Source: Mya arenaria
Lineage: Eukaryota > Mollusca > Bivalvia > Myida > Myidae
Assembly: GCF_026914265.1 (NCBI RefSeq)
Contig: NC_069125.1
Location: 76,075,546-76,139,545, forward strand
DNA: 64,000 nt
Direction: 5' to 3'
A program made the position numbers and the translations under genes. The notes under the pieces were generated by a model. That model made no database searches. It was not told the DNA's origin and saw only the letters and a program-made list of their open reading frames with translations. Positions 1 through 11,700 of the stretch are shown piece after piece (the stretch's first letter is position 1; every line of letters starts with the position of its first letter).

Positions 1-31
1 GACGTCTTTCTTTCATTGATTTTTGTTTTTA

Positions 32-54
32 TGCACCAGTCATTTGTAACCAAG
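32..54 (+). repeat. Isolated TIR-like end of the 300-bp element
   Basis: The sequence TGCACCAGTCATTTGTAACC matches the terminal inverted repeat of the element at 601-900 with one difference. No partner end is visible, so it is probably a remnant. A second such end is at about 12997-13016. Confidence 0.5.
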
Positions 55-94
55 AAAATGTAGATTTCATCGTTTACACGGGGGTTGTAAAATG

Positions 95-597
95 AGTTTT
101 TCCAGCACCGATCACATGACCGGAAACATACGTCCGGTATGCAAGAAAATACCATCTTACACCCCATGTAAGATGAGTCACGCGCAACAATGCGCCACTT
201 CTTATTTCATTTATTGTATGGTTTATGAAAAATAAATTATGCCATTTGAATAAAGTGCAATCAAATATATATGTTTGCAAGACTTTTAATTAAAATTTAA
301 AATAAATAATCGTAAAAAACGCTATTTTGAGTTACTGCGCTCTATGACGTCAGTTAACAACGTCACACGCGCTTTTTGGTGTATTTGTACAAAAGTTCGT
401 TTTCAACGTCATTTTTTCCACATTGATAATTTTAGATATGCAAGAAAAATTATCAATCATGTTTTTCCGGTCCGGATCGAAAAATCCGACCCTTGGGCAC
501 GCTGCGTGGCCGGTAACTCGGCAAGCCTCGTTACCGGCTTACGCACGTGCCCTCGGATCGGATTTTTCTCTCCGTACCGGAAACACATGATAGATAC
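95..597 (+). repeat. Interspersed repeat, copy 1 (inverse copy at 20095-20615)
   Basis: About 500 bp matches 20095-20615 in reverse orientation over its whole length, including CCGGAAACATACGTCCGGTATG, a TTTTTCCGGTCCGGATCGAAAA segment and ACACATGATAGATACT at the end. It is more GC-rich than its surroundings. Both copies keep a related open frame (HVFPVRIE, ARCVAG, SLV-GLR-CP), which is shared by descent and is not evidence of a working gene. Family unknown. Confidence 0.6.
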
Positions 598-600
598 TTA

Positions 601-900
601 TGCACCAGTCAATTGTAACCACGCCTCCCAGGTCCCGGGGTATACCGGGGATAGCCGGGGAAATGGGCCGTGTTTTTACCTTTTAGGTGACCCCACAGTG
701 CCGGATGAATGTAGTGGTGCAAAGTATAGCGGGGAATGGGCCTTACCTCGGGTCCCTTGGGTACGGGGGCATTTGGCGGGGATTTTACCATCAGTTCGTT
801 CCCGCAGGGCGGGGATTTTACCCGGGGTTGGCTGGACCGAAGGTCAAAGTCCCCGCTACTCTCCGGACCTGGGGGGCCGTGGTTACAATTGACTGGTGCA
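601..900. mobile_element. 300-bp MITE with terminal inverted repeats and TTA target duplication
   Basis: The ends are exact inverted repeats for 23 bp (TGCACCAGTCAATTGTAACC...), extending imperfectly to about 34 bp. TTA occurs on both sides (598-600 and 901-903), as for PIF/Harbinger-type TWA target sites; that assignment is tentative. The interior is GC-rich with repeated CGGGGAT and ATTTTACC motifs and encodes no transposase. It sits directly against the repeat at 95-597. Confidence 0.75.
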
Positions 901-903
901 TTA

Positions 904-2628
904 TAACATCGAAATTTGAGGTCAGCGAGACGTGGATATTCGGACTTAAGTTTACAGATCTACGCGTTTCTCTATTGTTTGTAATCAAACCTGAGTGAGA
1001 CTTTATGTTGGCACCAACATCTAAAGGACATCAGTATGTGTCGTTTTAACCAAAAACATCAACATCAACAGCAAATCCGTTCTCCAAAGAGTTTGTTTAT
1101 TTGATGCTTTAAATCATGATTTTGTGTTTCTTATATTATAAGGTAAGACAGGGCTAACTTGAGAACTATTTAATTAAATGCTTTTTACCGCCCTTTCCAC
1201 GTTTTCTCAACTGGATAAATTTGTCGGTTCAACACATTGGTTACTAAATTTGTTAATTTTGGTTTTACACATAACCAACTCGTCAGGATATTTTTTCCAC
1301 TTTTCAGGCTTTCAAAATATATTTAGAATCATTTGCATGAGGTATGCAGTGTGGTCACGTCATAATATAGTAAACGGGCGTGGACAAACCTTAGCACGTA
1401 TCACAGCCATATGCTGAGTAGTGTTCTGTTATTTACGCTTTTCTTATATGAAATGACACTTTTGCGTGTTTCATCATATCTTAGACGTTTCGTTTTAAAG
1501 CATTACGTGGGTAAAGTTATAAACGACTCACATGCTACCTTATATACGTGTGTTTATTATTTGACTCTGAAAGGAATGATATATTCTTCCAAACTCCTTG
1601 CACAGGTTACTTCCCTTTGTTTTAACCCCTGTCGTCAAGCAATTAACGTAATGATAATCAAAATCATGTAATAATGTTCAAAATCTTGATCATTTAAAAT
1701 GGTATTTTAATGTAGGCAAATGAAAATATACAGAATAATACCACAATGATATTTTCTGCGGCTACGCTCGGCGATTATGTTTGAACGTATCAATACTGCT
1801 ATATTAATGCTCATAAGTACATTAGTTGGGGAAATATCGAACAGAAATTACAAATAATCACGTGTTTGTTTCTTTTTTATTTCTAAACAGCAATGTATTC
1901 CAACAGTACATTCAACAAATAAACTGTAAAGAGCAAACCCGGATTACCTATAAAAACAATTGGGCAATTAAAGTTAAAAATCTGTTATAATCTATGGGTT
2001 TCGCTGAAGTTTGTCTTAACCAGGGGTTTGGAAATACAATTTGTTACACAACTTTAAGATGACGGCAAGCGATTTTTCCATGCAAAAGCATATGCTATTA
2101 CAATGTCATTGTCTGATAAAACTTCTTTACAAATATACGACATCTGTTTACATAACATGCATGTTATATGTACAAACAAAAACAAAATGTTTCTAATTAA
2201 AACTAAGACAGTTCGTTTAAAAAAAAAAGAGTCATGTGTTAAAATGTACACATTTATATCTTATAACTGTATAACATAAAGACAATACAATCTCTTAATT
2301 TTAAACACTTCAACAAAAAGAGAGATCGGTTAATAACGCTTTTATATGTTTTCATTTCGTTATGTAAGTATATTTTCAAAGTATAATAAACAAATTGTAA
2401 AAAAAATATTGCAGCTTGTTGAACAAATGACCTCAAGTTTGGAAAGGAAATTTGCTATTTCATCCGACTTGTCAAGAAAACAAAACAACTAACTATATAT
2501 ATATTAACACTCATTAAAAATAGCTCATGTATTTTGTTTGGTAAGAAAACAACTTAATTAAATATATGGTAGACAGTAACAATTTTTGCTCCATTTTTTA
2601 CATTTGCATCGGGCCAATATCTCTGCGT
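904..2628. other. 3' flank of copy A, part of the duplicated unit; no gene seen
   Basis: Segments at about 1005-1155 and 1550-1850 resemble 29475-29625 and 30055-30360, and more weakly 50390-50530. Shared pieces include ATATTTTCTGCGGCTACGC and AACGTAATGATAATCAAAATC-like runs. The tandem duplication therefore extends at least 1.6 kb past the stop codon. No open frame here is shared between copies, so these are probably UTR or intergenic sequence. Confidence 0.5.
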
Positions 2629-2764
2629 TCATGGTATTATGCCGCTGTCTTGTGAATTGCACCGTCCGATTCCTTCAGGGATATTATTGTCGTAGGTATT
2701 GTCTTTCTGGTCGTTCGCGATGGGCAAAGGACGCATATACTGGTCATCGCCGGAACTACCGTTG
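2629..2764 (-). CDS. Copy A terminal exon: tail with QYMRPLPI and TYDNN, stop
   Basis: The terminal exon starts after TTCAAAAAG|CAAC and stops with TGA at 2629-2631, giving 44 codons plus the split one. It encodes D-D-Q-Y-M-R-P-L-P-I and D-N-T-Y-D-N-N-I. Copy C carries the first as QYLRPLPI, and all three copies carry Tyr-Asp-Asn-Asn, which fits the Grb2-type pY-x-N consensus. Cross-copy conservation is the main evidence. Confidence 0.68.
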
Positions 2765-5700
2765 CTTTTTGAATAAAGAAATTGCACATACATTCTACAC
2801 AATTTGGGACTTTGTAGATTAATGACAGTGTCAGGAAAGATTCAGAACTATGCATAAACATGCGCATATTGTATGTAGCGTTTTAAAAGGATTCTGCCCG
2901 GGAAAGCACGGGGAAATCAAATAGATTCATGCCAGACAACACAAATTTAGTTAACAACGTTGCCATGCTTTAACTTTACTGAAAGCTGTGAAACGATAAA
3001 ATTATATTGAGTTGAGTTGGATTGATATTTATCTGAAAATACAGAAACAAGCTCAGTAGCCAAAAGTTTAAACATTGAGTCAACAAACCATCAATCAACA
3101 GTTGTTGTGGGTACTGCCTAAGTTGTCAATTAACAAATTTACGGACACATCACATTAAATGAAAAACTTACCTAATCGAGGATGATAGTTCTTTATTTGA
3201 GTACTCATTAGCGACCGCCCTGTTATTACACTGTCTAAAGTTTTTTGAAAGAAAATTGAATAATTAACATATTGTTTAGAAAGACGTCCTGCGGGTCAGC
3301 TTTAAATGCAGCTACTTCTTGTTTGATTTTCACAAATGAAAATATTTCCTATTACTGAATACATTAAATTGATCTTATTATTTAAATGTTTATTTTATCT
3401 TAAATATCCTTTTCTCTTGGAATGATATTTGTGCATAATCTCGCTAAAATAATTGATTTGCTCTTATTTTTTCAATCGACGAATTTAGTTGGATGTCTGT
3501 TATATAAATACAGACAAACTATACATACCTTGCAATCCTAACAGCATCAACATAGGAATCGCTACAAAAAAAGAAAATACAAGTATAGGCGCCGCAATGC
3601 GACGGTTTTTAATATAAGTAATCAGAAATTACAACCAATTAACTTCTTGTACGAGATGTCAATCAAATTTATAATCAAGACTGCGTCACATAAGCTTTGC
3701 ATTTCTTCGTATCAATTCTAACTTTATATTAACGATGCATACTCTGGTTTTTCGAAAAACTAAATAACCAATCTGATCGCAAGTATCACTACTTATTATG
3801 TACAAAGCACTGACTATATCAAAATAAACTTTTCTTCAATTCTTTCAAAAACGTTGACATTCTGGGACAACGCTCCGTTTGTACATTGTCAAAACTTTTA
3901 TCTGTTAACATTGAAAACATTAGATATTTACGTAGCTATAAAACTGACACTCAATACATGCATTTAACCTACTTATGGAATACTTTATGAAGCACTGATT
4001 GAATATGAACTTAGACGCGTATGTGAAAAAGGCAATGGTGTGATGCTGGACGAATGGGTTTGAGTGGAAATCCGTTCAACTCTGCCTCAAGAAATTATGT
4101 GAGGCTGACCCAGAGGCAAGGTAAAACACGTTCAACACCGCCCCCACTAATAATGTGAGCCTTGCCCTCAGGCGAGTGCAAATACGTTCAACACCGCCAT
4201 TAGAAATAATAAAAGTCTGATCCGAAGGCGATGTTTAATAAGTTCAACACCGACTGCAGTTATGATAGAGATAAGTCCAAAAGGCGAGGGTAAATATGTT
4301 TATCACCTACCCCCCAGTAATTTTGTAAGGCTGACTCGAAGGCGAGGGTAAATACATTCATCACCGCCCCAAAAATTGATGTGAGTCTTATACAAAGACG
4401 AATGTTTAAAAGTTAATCAACGCCCCCCGAAATGATTTAAGTCTGACCTGAAGTCGAGGGTAAATAAGTTCATCTCCGCCCCATTCATTATGTGACTCTG
4501 ACTCAAACGCGAGAGTGAATTAGTTGATCATCACCCCATAAATGATGTGTGTCTGACACGGGGGCGAGGGGAAATAAGTTAATAAATTATCCCAGTAAAT
4601 GCTTTAACATACTATCCGCGTATTAATTGCAATGTCAACTGGCGCATATTTGATATAATAATGCAAACTTACCTCAGATGTAAATTTGTTATATAGTCAT
4701 AAGGGTTGTTATTCAACTCGTCCGAAGGAACCACTATCTTACTTTCTGAAAAATGGATTAAGTATTTAAGACTGCTATATGACGATGTTAGCTAATTTAA
4801 CTAGACTTAGACTTGATTTTTTTTTAAATTAGACTTCTACAGTGTTACATTGTGTCAGTTGATGTAGTCCTAACTGTGGTCGTTGTATCAATACAGAGAG
4901 GTAGTTCGCTTGCAGGGCAGTTAATTGTTACATTTCCTGCTATGAAGATAAATGTCATGTTCATCATAATGTATTTACGTTTCGTTTAAATGCATGCCAG
5001 TAGTTATACTTGAATACTTCTTTATAGTATTACCACCAGCATTTCGACGTCGTGAGCGTATGAGGCGTGCTGCAATAACAACGACGACAATGACGAAAAT
5101 CGAAAGCCCACTCGGAAGAGCAATAACTGCGACCATTGGAATCGCTCGCGGAGAAGAAGTTACAGCTACAATTGGAGTGGGTTGTGTGCTGTCTGTAGTA
5201 GTATTTGAAGGTGGAGGGTTGGAGTCTGTTGTCGCCGTAGTGTTTTCCCGTGCTGATGTCGTTGAAAATGTAGAAGACGTGTCAGTTGATGTAGTCATAA
5301 CTGTGGTCGTTGTATCAATACAGAGAGGTGGTTCGGTTGCAGGGCAGTTAATTGTTACATTTCCTGTTTTGTCTGAAGCTGGAAAAGAATACATTTATTT
5401 TTAAAAGCAAACAACGGCACATTATACAAACAGTGCTTGCGTGGTCATTGTATAATTATAGCGTCTAAAATGAGCAATACGCAAGATGGAATTCTAATAA
5501 AATGTTGTTTTTTCAAAATAAATGTCCTCGCTTATTGTTTTTTGCTGAACACTACACACGTTTATAATACATCAGAGCGTTATTGAGTACCAGCGAATAC
5601 CACAAGGTCCGTGAATATGTTTACTAGACTCTGTTGGTTTTATCATTATATGACCTTTTTGATAGTAACTTGTCACTTAAGGGGATTGCCAATGTTACAT

Positions 5701-8700
5701 TTCTTCTAATTCCTTTAATACACCGAGGAGGATTGTTTCTACATTTTGAATTTATTTTGTTTTTTTCAAACGATCACATTTCCCGAACTCGTATCTAACC
5801 TAGACACGCCGCAAAATGACGAAAACCATTTAAAAGGTGGAAAAAAAGTGATTGATAAGAATACCGATGGAAAAGAGAAACTCAAAAAGTTTGATATGCT
5901 TTACTTACGTAAATCAAGAGCACCTTGGTATTAACTTAAGCGTTTGTCTGTTTGACCAAAAGTATTTTCTTGACTTTAAACGTAAATACGTAAGTGTTGC
6001 TGCGGACACACAGTCTTGTCACGGTGCAAAAGTTATTTTGAATTCCTCCAGTACAGTTTTGACAAGAAAAATAAAAGAAAACTTGAGCCATGACCTTTAT
6101 GTGCGACCTTGAACTTTAACCATCAGACATGAGAAAAGTAATTGCAAACATTTGTGCGAAGTTTAAAAAACAACAACAAAAAACACCAATAGCATGGCCA
6201 AGCTACAGTTCAAGCCAAACTTCAAGTAATGTTGACCAATTATCCTAAAGTGTGACCTTGACTTTCGACCTACAAATTATGACGCTTGCAAGCGGCACAT
6301 TGTTAATCTATTGTAAAGATGTATGCCAAATTACTTCAAAATCTTATGCGACGCCAATTTACATTTTGTAAATGCCAAAAAACCCACTAGATATTTTGAC
6401 TTATGACCCTTAATCACAACCACATGTATTTTGACGAGAGACATTGTCTTATCATGGTGAACATATGAACTTTGAACTATTTGAAAATCCTCAGATGAAC
6501 GTCGCAGCCTGGAAAACTTGAAATACAAGTCTTGTAATTGAGACCTCGTCATACGAGAGGATTTGTTAACTCTATTTCCTCTATGCATGGCACAATTACA
6601 ACATCTATATGAAAAACTACAGAAACAAGCTCAAGTTTAAACATGAACCCCGTTTAATGGCACAGGGTAAACGCCAAAGACATAAAAATAAAACCAACCC
6701 GAGCACGAAGTAAAGTGCATTTTCACAAATGACCTTTTAAGTGTGAACTTGATTGTTTATATACAGACATGGTTTTAGGACGCGATAAGCCGTCTTGTCA
6801 TGGAAAATAATTTAAAATATTGACATAATATTCATGCGTAAAGCTTCAGAAACAAGCTCAGTAGCAAAAAGTTTGAACATAAACCCGGTTTAGTGGCACT
6901 GGGTAAACGCCAAAGACATATAACATAAAATCACTAACAAGAAACATGGAAGAACAGCACAAAGCTCCACAAACACACAGTGCTTACATACTATATATTA
7001 AAAAAACTAGGTATGTTTATAAAGGATTGTTAGGTAACGCCTTGGAACGGTCAGTAAAAAATAAATTTACTAGGGGTTTAAATCAGTTTAAGTGCACAAA
7101 CATAAGTTGTGTTTAAAAAGATCATATGCATTGCAAAAATACATTCCGATAATGAAGAGTTGATGCAAACACACACCGACATTTACCAATCAAATAACCT
7201 AGGTTGTCCCCTTGCTAAATAATTTGCCGAAAATAAATATAGACACATACATTCGAATCCTAACCAATACGCTCCTCCGCGGGATTGATCCCAATCGTTT
7301 GGACTTGTATAATTGTTATCAAGTTTAAGCCGAATGTAGTTTGCAGTAATTGTGAGATGTCCCTTTTGCAGATTGGTATTGTCATCACACGTCCATTTAT
7401 GAAGCACATCTCCACTAGAGTTTTCTATTTTCAACGTCTGGTTGCAAGGAATATCATTCCACTCTGAAGTGTCGCTGAAAAGAAAAACAACAATATCCAT
7501 TTTATCGAATAAATTTATCATTATTGGTATAAAAACTGTCACAGAATGACTGCAAATATAACCGATTGTATTGAAAAGCCCTAAACAAGACATCAGCCTT
7601 TAACACCAATGAAATTAAGATACTGATATTGATTATAGTGAAGTTGTCATGAAGGCCAAGGATATAAACCATATTTGTAATTTAATTTGTGCTATTATCA
7701 AAGTTAACCTGTCTTCTAAGACACGATGCAGAACGTAAATATATATCTCTGAATTGCAGCTGCCTGTTTGGACCGAACATTCGCTGTCTTTCTTATACGG
7801 AATCCTCTGATTGTAACTATTAAAGCCAGGACTCTGGAGGTAGATAACACTGTCTGGCGAAGGCGTCGTCAGGCTTCCGGTGCTGTCCGGTAAAATCAGT
7901 GACCCTAAAAGAGTACGTTTCAATCAAGATTGATATTAAAGGATACATCAATACAAAGTAGGAAGGGTAGGTTTAACATATTTACGTTTCAAAGTTCATT
8001 AAGAATTGAGAAACAATCTTTTGCAAGGGTAAGACATATATCCTTTGTTGCATGTTTTTGAGTGTTTAGGATTAAGCTTTTATTTGGCTACTGGTCTGGT
8101 TCGTGTCTAGTTTTGTTTGTGTTATGAATATGATTTGGAGCCAAAATTCAGTTAACCACAAAACCCCAATTTTTAAACTTTTAACATTAATAGAACATGG
8201 CTGTATTTATTTTCATAAAGATTGAGGTATGCTCTTCTTTTGAAGAGTTTTTGAGACTTTTAAAGGAAATTGTTTTTAAAATAAACATGGTAAACTATGC
8301 TTTGGTGTTATGAAAAAGTTTAAGCAAAGATATTACAACATCATGGTAGACTATAAAATAAAAGCCATTAATTTGACTAAATGGAATATGATCAACAATT
8401 CCGGAACGCTTAAATTATTTAGAGAAATTGGCGCCTGGTTACCAAACATACTGACATCTTGAAACAAAAGCAAATTATAATTTTCACAAAGCCAATATAC
8501 AATGTTGTTTGGACAGTATGCAGCACTTCGCATCGGAAACGTTTCCAATTCTTAATGTGCTTTCGTATGAATGCAAAAGCTTTCAAGACGGAAGTTGTTA
8601 ATTTGTTTTTGTAAAAGTATCAAACACCAACTTGTATAAAACGATACGAGATTATGCCTGCTAAAGATTGGAAAATTAAATTTAACTTTTAAAGAAATTT

Positions 8701-11700
8701 GTGTTTTGGTCGCTGAAATGAAAGTGATATAATTGAGCGTGGTTGTGGACAGAAAGGAATACAACGAGACAACGACTTACTTACTTTCAAGACAGTAGTA
8801 ATTCATGTACATAAAGTTTGAGACAATGTCATGAGGTGTCGGCTCGTAGATATCATATGGACAGTTAGAGTTCCGCACCAGCAGCTGTGGGGCCATGACA
8901 TTACACGAAGAATGCCCATTACATGTCTGATAATTGGCGACGGAATATTTCGTGTCGAACTGGTGTGTAACTGTACAATCCCTTGAGCTGTTCACACTCT
9001 CTTTCAAACAACAGGATTGCCTATATTCTTCATAAATGACGGTGTTGTTGGTACAGTTCATGACAACGGGGTGGAAAACGACGGTAAAGGATTCAATAAG
9101 AATGACGAGGTCTTGGGATGAACAGGTAGCCCGCATCCATCGTGTATGGTCGTTTTCTAAACCGAAACACGATGCCGCACTTTGTAGTATCGGAGTGTTT
9201 TCGAAAACGTCTGCGAAAAAAAAAAAAAACGATATGTGTCTTAGAGTAATTTGTTGGAGTATTTAGACAGTTACGGGCACGTGTTTTACAACCTATATAT
9301 ACAGTTTTTAAATACTTCAATCTAAAATGTATACACTTTTTTCTTACTCGGAGAAACAGGGACTTCATATTGTCGATCTTCCACAGTACAAAAATGAGTT
9401 TGGAAAGGAAAACAATTTTGAAAAAATAAGAATGTATTTCGCAAAATATATATGTGTATTAAGGTGTTGAGCCCATTTTACGAAATAATATTTTATAAGA
9501 TGTTTGTTTAGTTCACTTTTGAATCAAAGGGAAAAGTTTTGAGCCAATATGAATACGTTTTGGGCCTAAAATATGCAGAATGTCCTATAACAAAGATAAC
9601 ATATTGTTGTGGCCTCTTGATGAAATATCTGCGAATATATTTTATACACAGATTTTTGATAAAGCATAGGAACTTAAGTATTACAGCATGTTAAAATAAT
9701 TGTTGAGTTACGTACATAATTTTGGCCCATAAAACCATCTCAAGTTTGTAGCACTTTTGAGTTTGAACGGAATTTTCTTTTGTTAAAAATATACCTTTAT
9801 ACGTATAAAACGATACATGCAATATTGTATTCGTAAAAAATATTGAATTTAAACAAATTTGGGGTTTGGACCTCTGAAGTCAAGTTACGTTGCATTGTGT
9901 AGATTTTTTAAATGTATCGTTAACGTCTTTGCGTGTGTTGTTTTTATGTCTTGTTGTCTTTTAGAGCACTGCCATTTTGTTATTATTGTCGATCCCGATT
10001 GTAATGAGCTCGACATAGTCATCACCATAGCGGTTCGGTAGTTCGGTGTATGTGCATAACATTCAAACGGATTTCTGGCTGAAGTATGGCCAATTATTGG
10101 GGGATTTTAAAATGATTTGGCACGGATGTTTGACAGGAGAAGACGTCGTGTCGCGTACACGACCCATGTCTGTTGGTCAATGGTCAAGGTAAAACTTTAG
10201 AATTATTGTTTCAATTTTGTTCTTTAGCTTGTGCGGGCTGTAACCTCGCTATTAGCAACTTCTAAAACAGCTTGACACAAATAGTAACCATGATATGACG
10301 GTATAAAGCGTATAAGATCCATATCTATATGTCAAACGTCAATGTCAAAATCAAGGGTTAACATTTACACTCGAGATTTAAAAGCCATCTTTTTCATAAC
10401 TGTTCCATGATAGTGACTTTGGAAATCGCTGACAAACATTGCTATGAGGGCGTAGCTGTGGAGTGTGTCTCGTCGAGTGTATTATGTATTATATTTAACC
10501 TTTCACATTTCAAATTAAAGAGTTACTTAAAAACATATGTAACAAATAGTTGTCCATATCTTCATTTGTCATTTTACTTGAAAATAATATAATTAAACAT
10601 ATTGGTCAAGCGTAAATAGTTCCTGGTATGCATTAACTTGAGGAAACTTAAGAATAAACCAAATCACAAATAATTATAATAATAAGTAGAACCAAATAAC
10701 TTCTCAATTCTGTCTGAGGACGAAAGAATACAATTCAGAGTATCTAATGAAAACTTTCAGATATGATGCAATTACTGTTTGAAACGATAACAATTCCACA
10801 CAGTCTGCCTTAATAAACAAAAGGTTTAAAACTGCGTGATCAAAATACTTCTATGAAGAGTTCATACCAATATTTATATGAGCAGTCTAAGTGCATTTGT
10901 AATTAGAATTAGATATTTAAGGTTGGCCTTCCAGTATTTAAGATGGGAACCGTATTGAAAGGTAAAATCACTATTGGCATTAACAATGCTGCTATGAAGG
11001 ATATGGTAGATAAAGATGGGCAATAAATGACTTGAGATATGGCTTATAATGCTTGGTTTTTAGAATGGACTATATAATACGATTTTCTGACTAAGAAATT
11101 CGGACTCGGAAAGAGGACTGAAAGGTTTCATGACCATTCCCCATGCCATAAAAGTAAGGTAATGATGTTCTAGCTTTAGGTCATTGTTACTTTATATTCT
11201 AGTCTCAAAAAGTGATACTGGAAATGTCCATTTAAAGTATAATGGTTCAGTGCCTTTTAGGGGTTCGCTCATGATTTTGGACAAAAAACTATTATCCCAC
11301 CTATGCTTCTGAAAACTCTTATTTTATAATTAATTTACTCTTTAATAAAAAATTGCAGAAAAAATACGATTAAAGAATAAAAAGTATTCTGGTTGTAGTG
11401 GGGAGCGAACCCACAACGGTACAGTTAAGATAAAAGAGAGACAACTGACAATTCACTAGTCGGCCTAAAGGTCTTATACAATAGTTGATGTATATTTTAA
11501 CCTTTATCAAATACATTGGACACACCAGGTAATAATATCCATCAATCAAACACGCTTCAATAATTTGCTGAATTGCGTTACTTTCGGTATTCAAAATTGT
11601 GGTCTTTAAAGATAATATTGGAGCTAATATGAAGATTTGTAGAAGGGTTACTGATGTCAGTATCTCAATTTTTAGACTGTCGGCTGCAAGCCGACAGTTT

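Noticed and set aside
344..998. Plus-strand frames of 182 and 103 codons
   Set aside because: They run through the interspersed repeat at 95-597 and the 300-bp MITE, so they reflect repeat sequence.
4994..5404. A 136-codon plus-strand frame
   Set aside because: It is the antisense of copy A exon 5, which has domain and cross-copy support on the minus strand.
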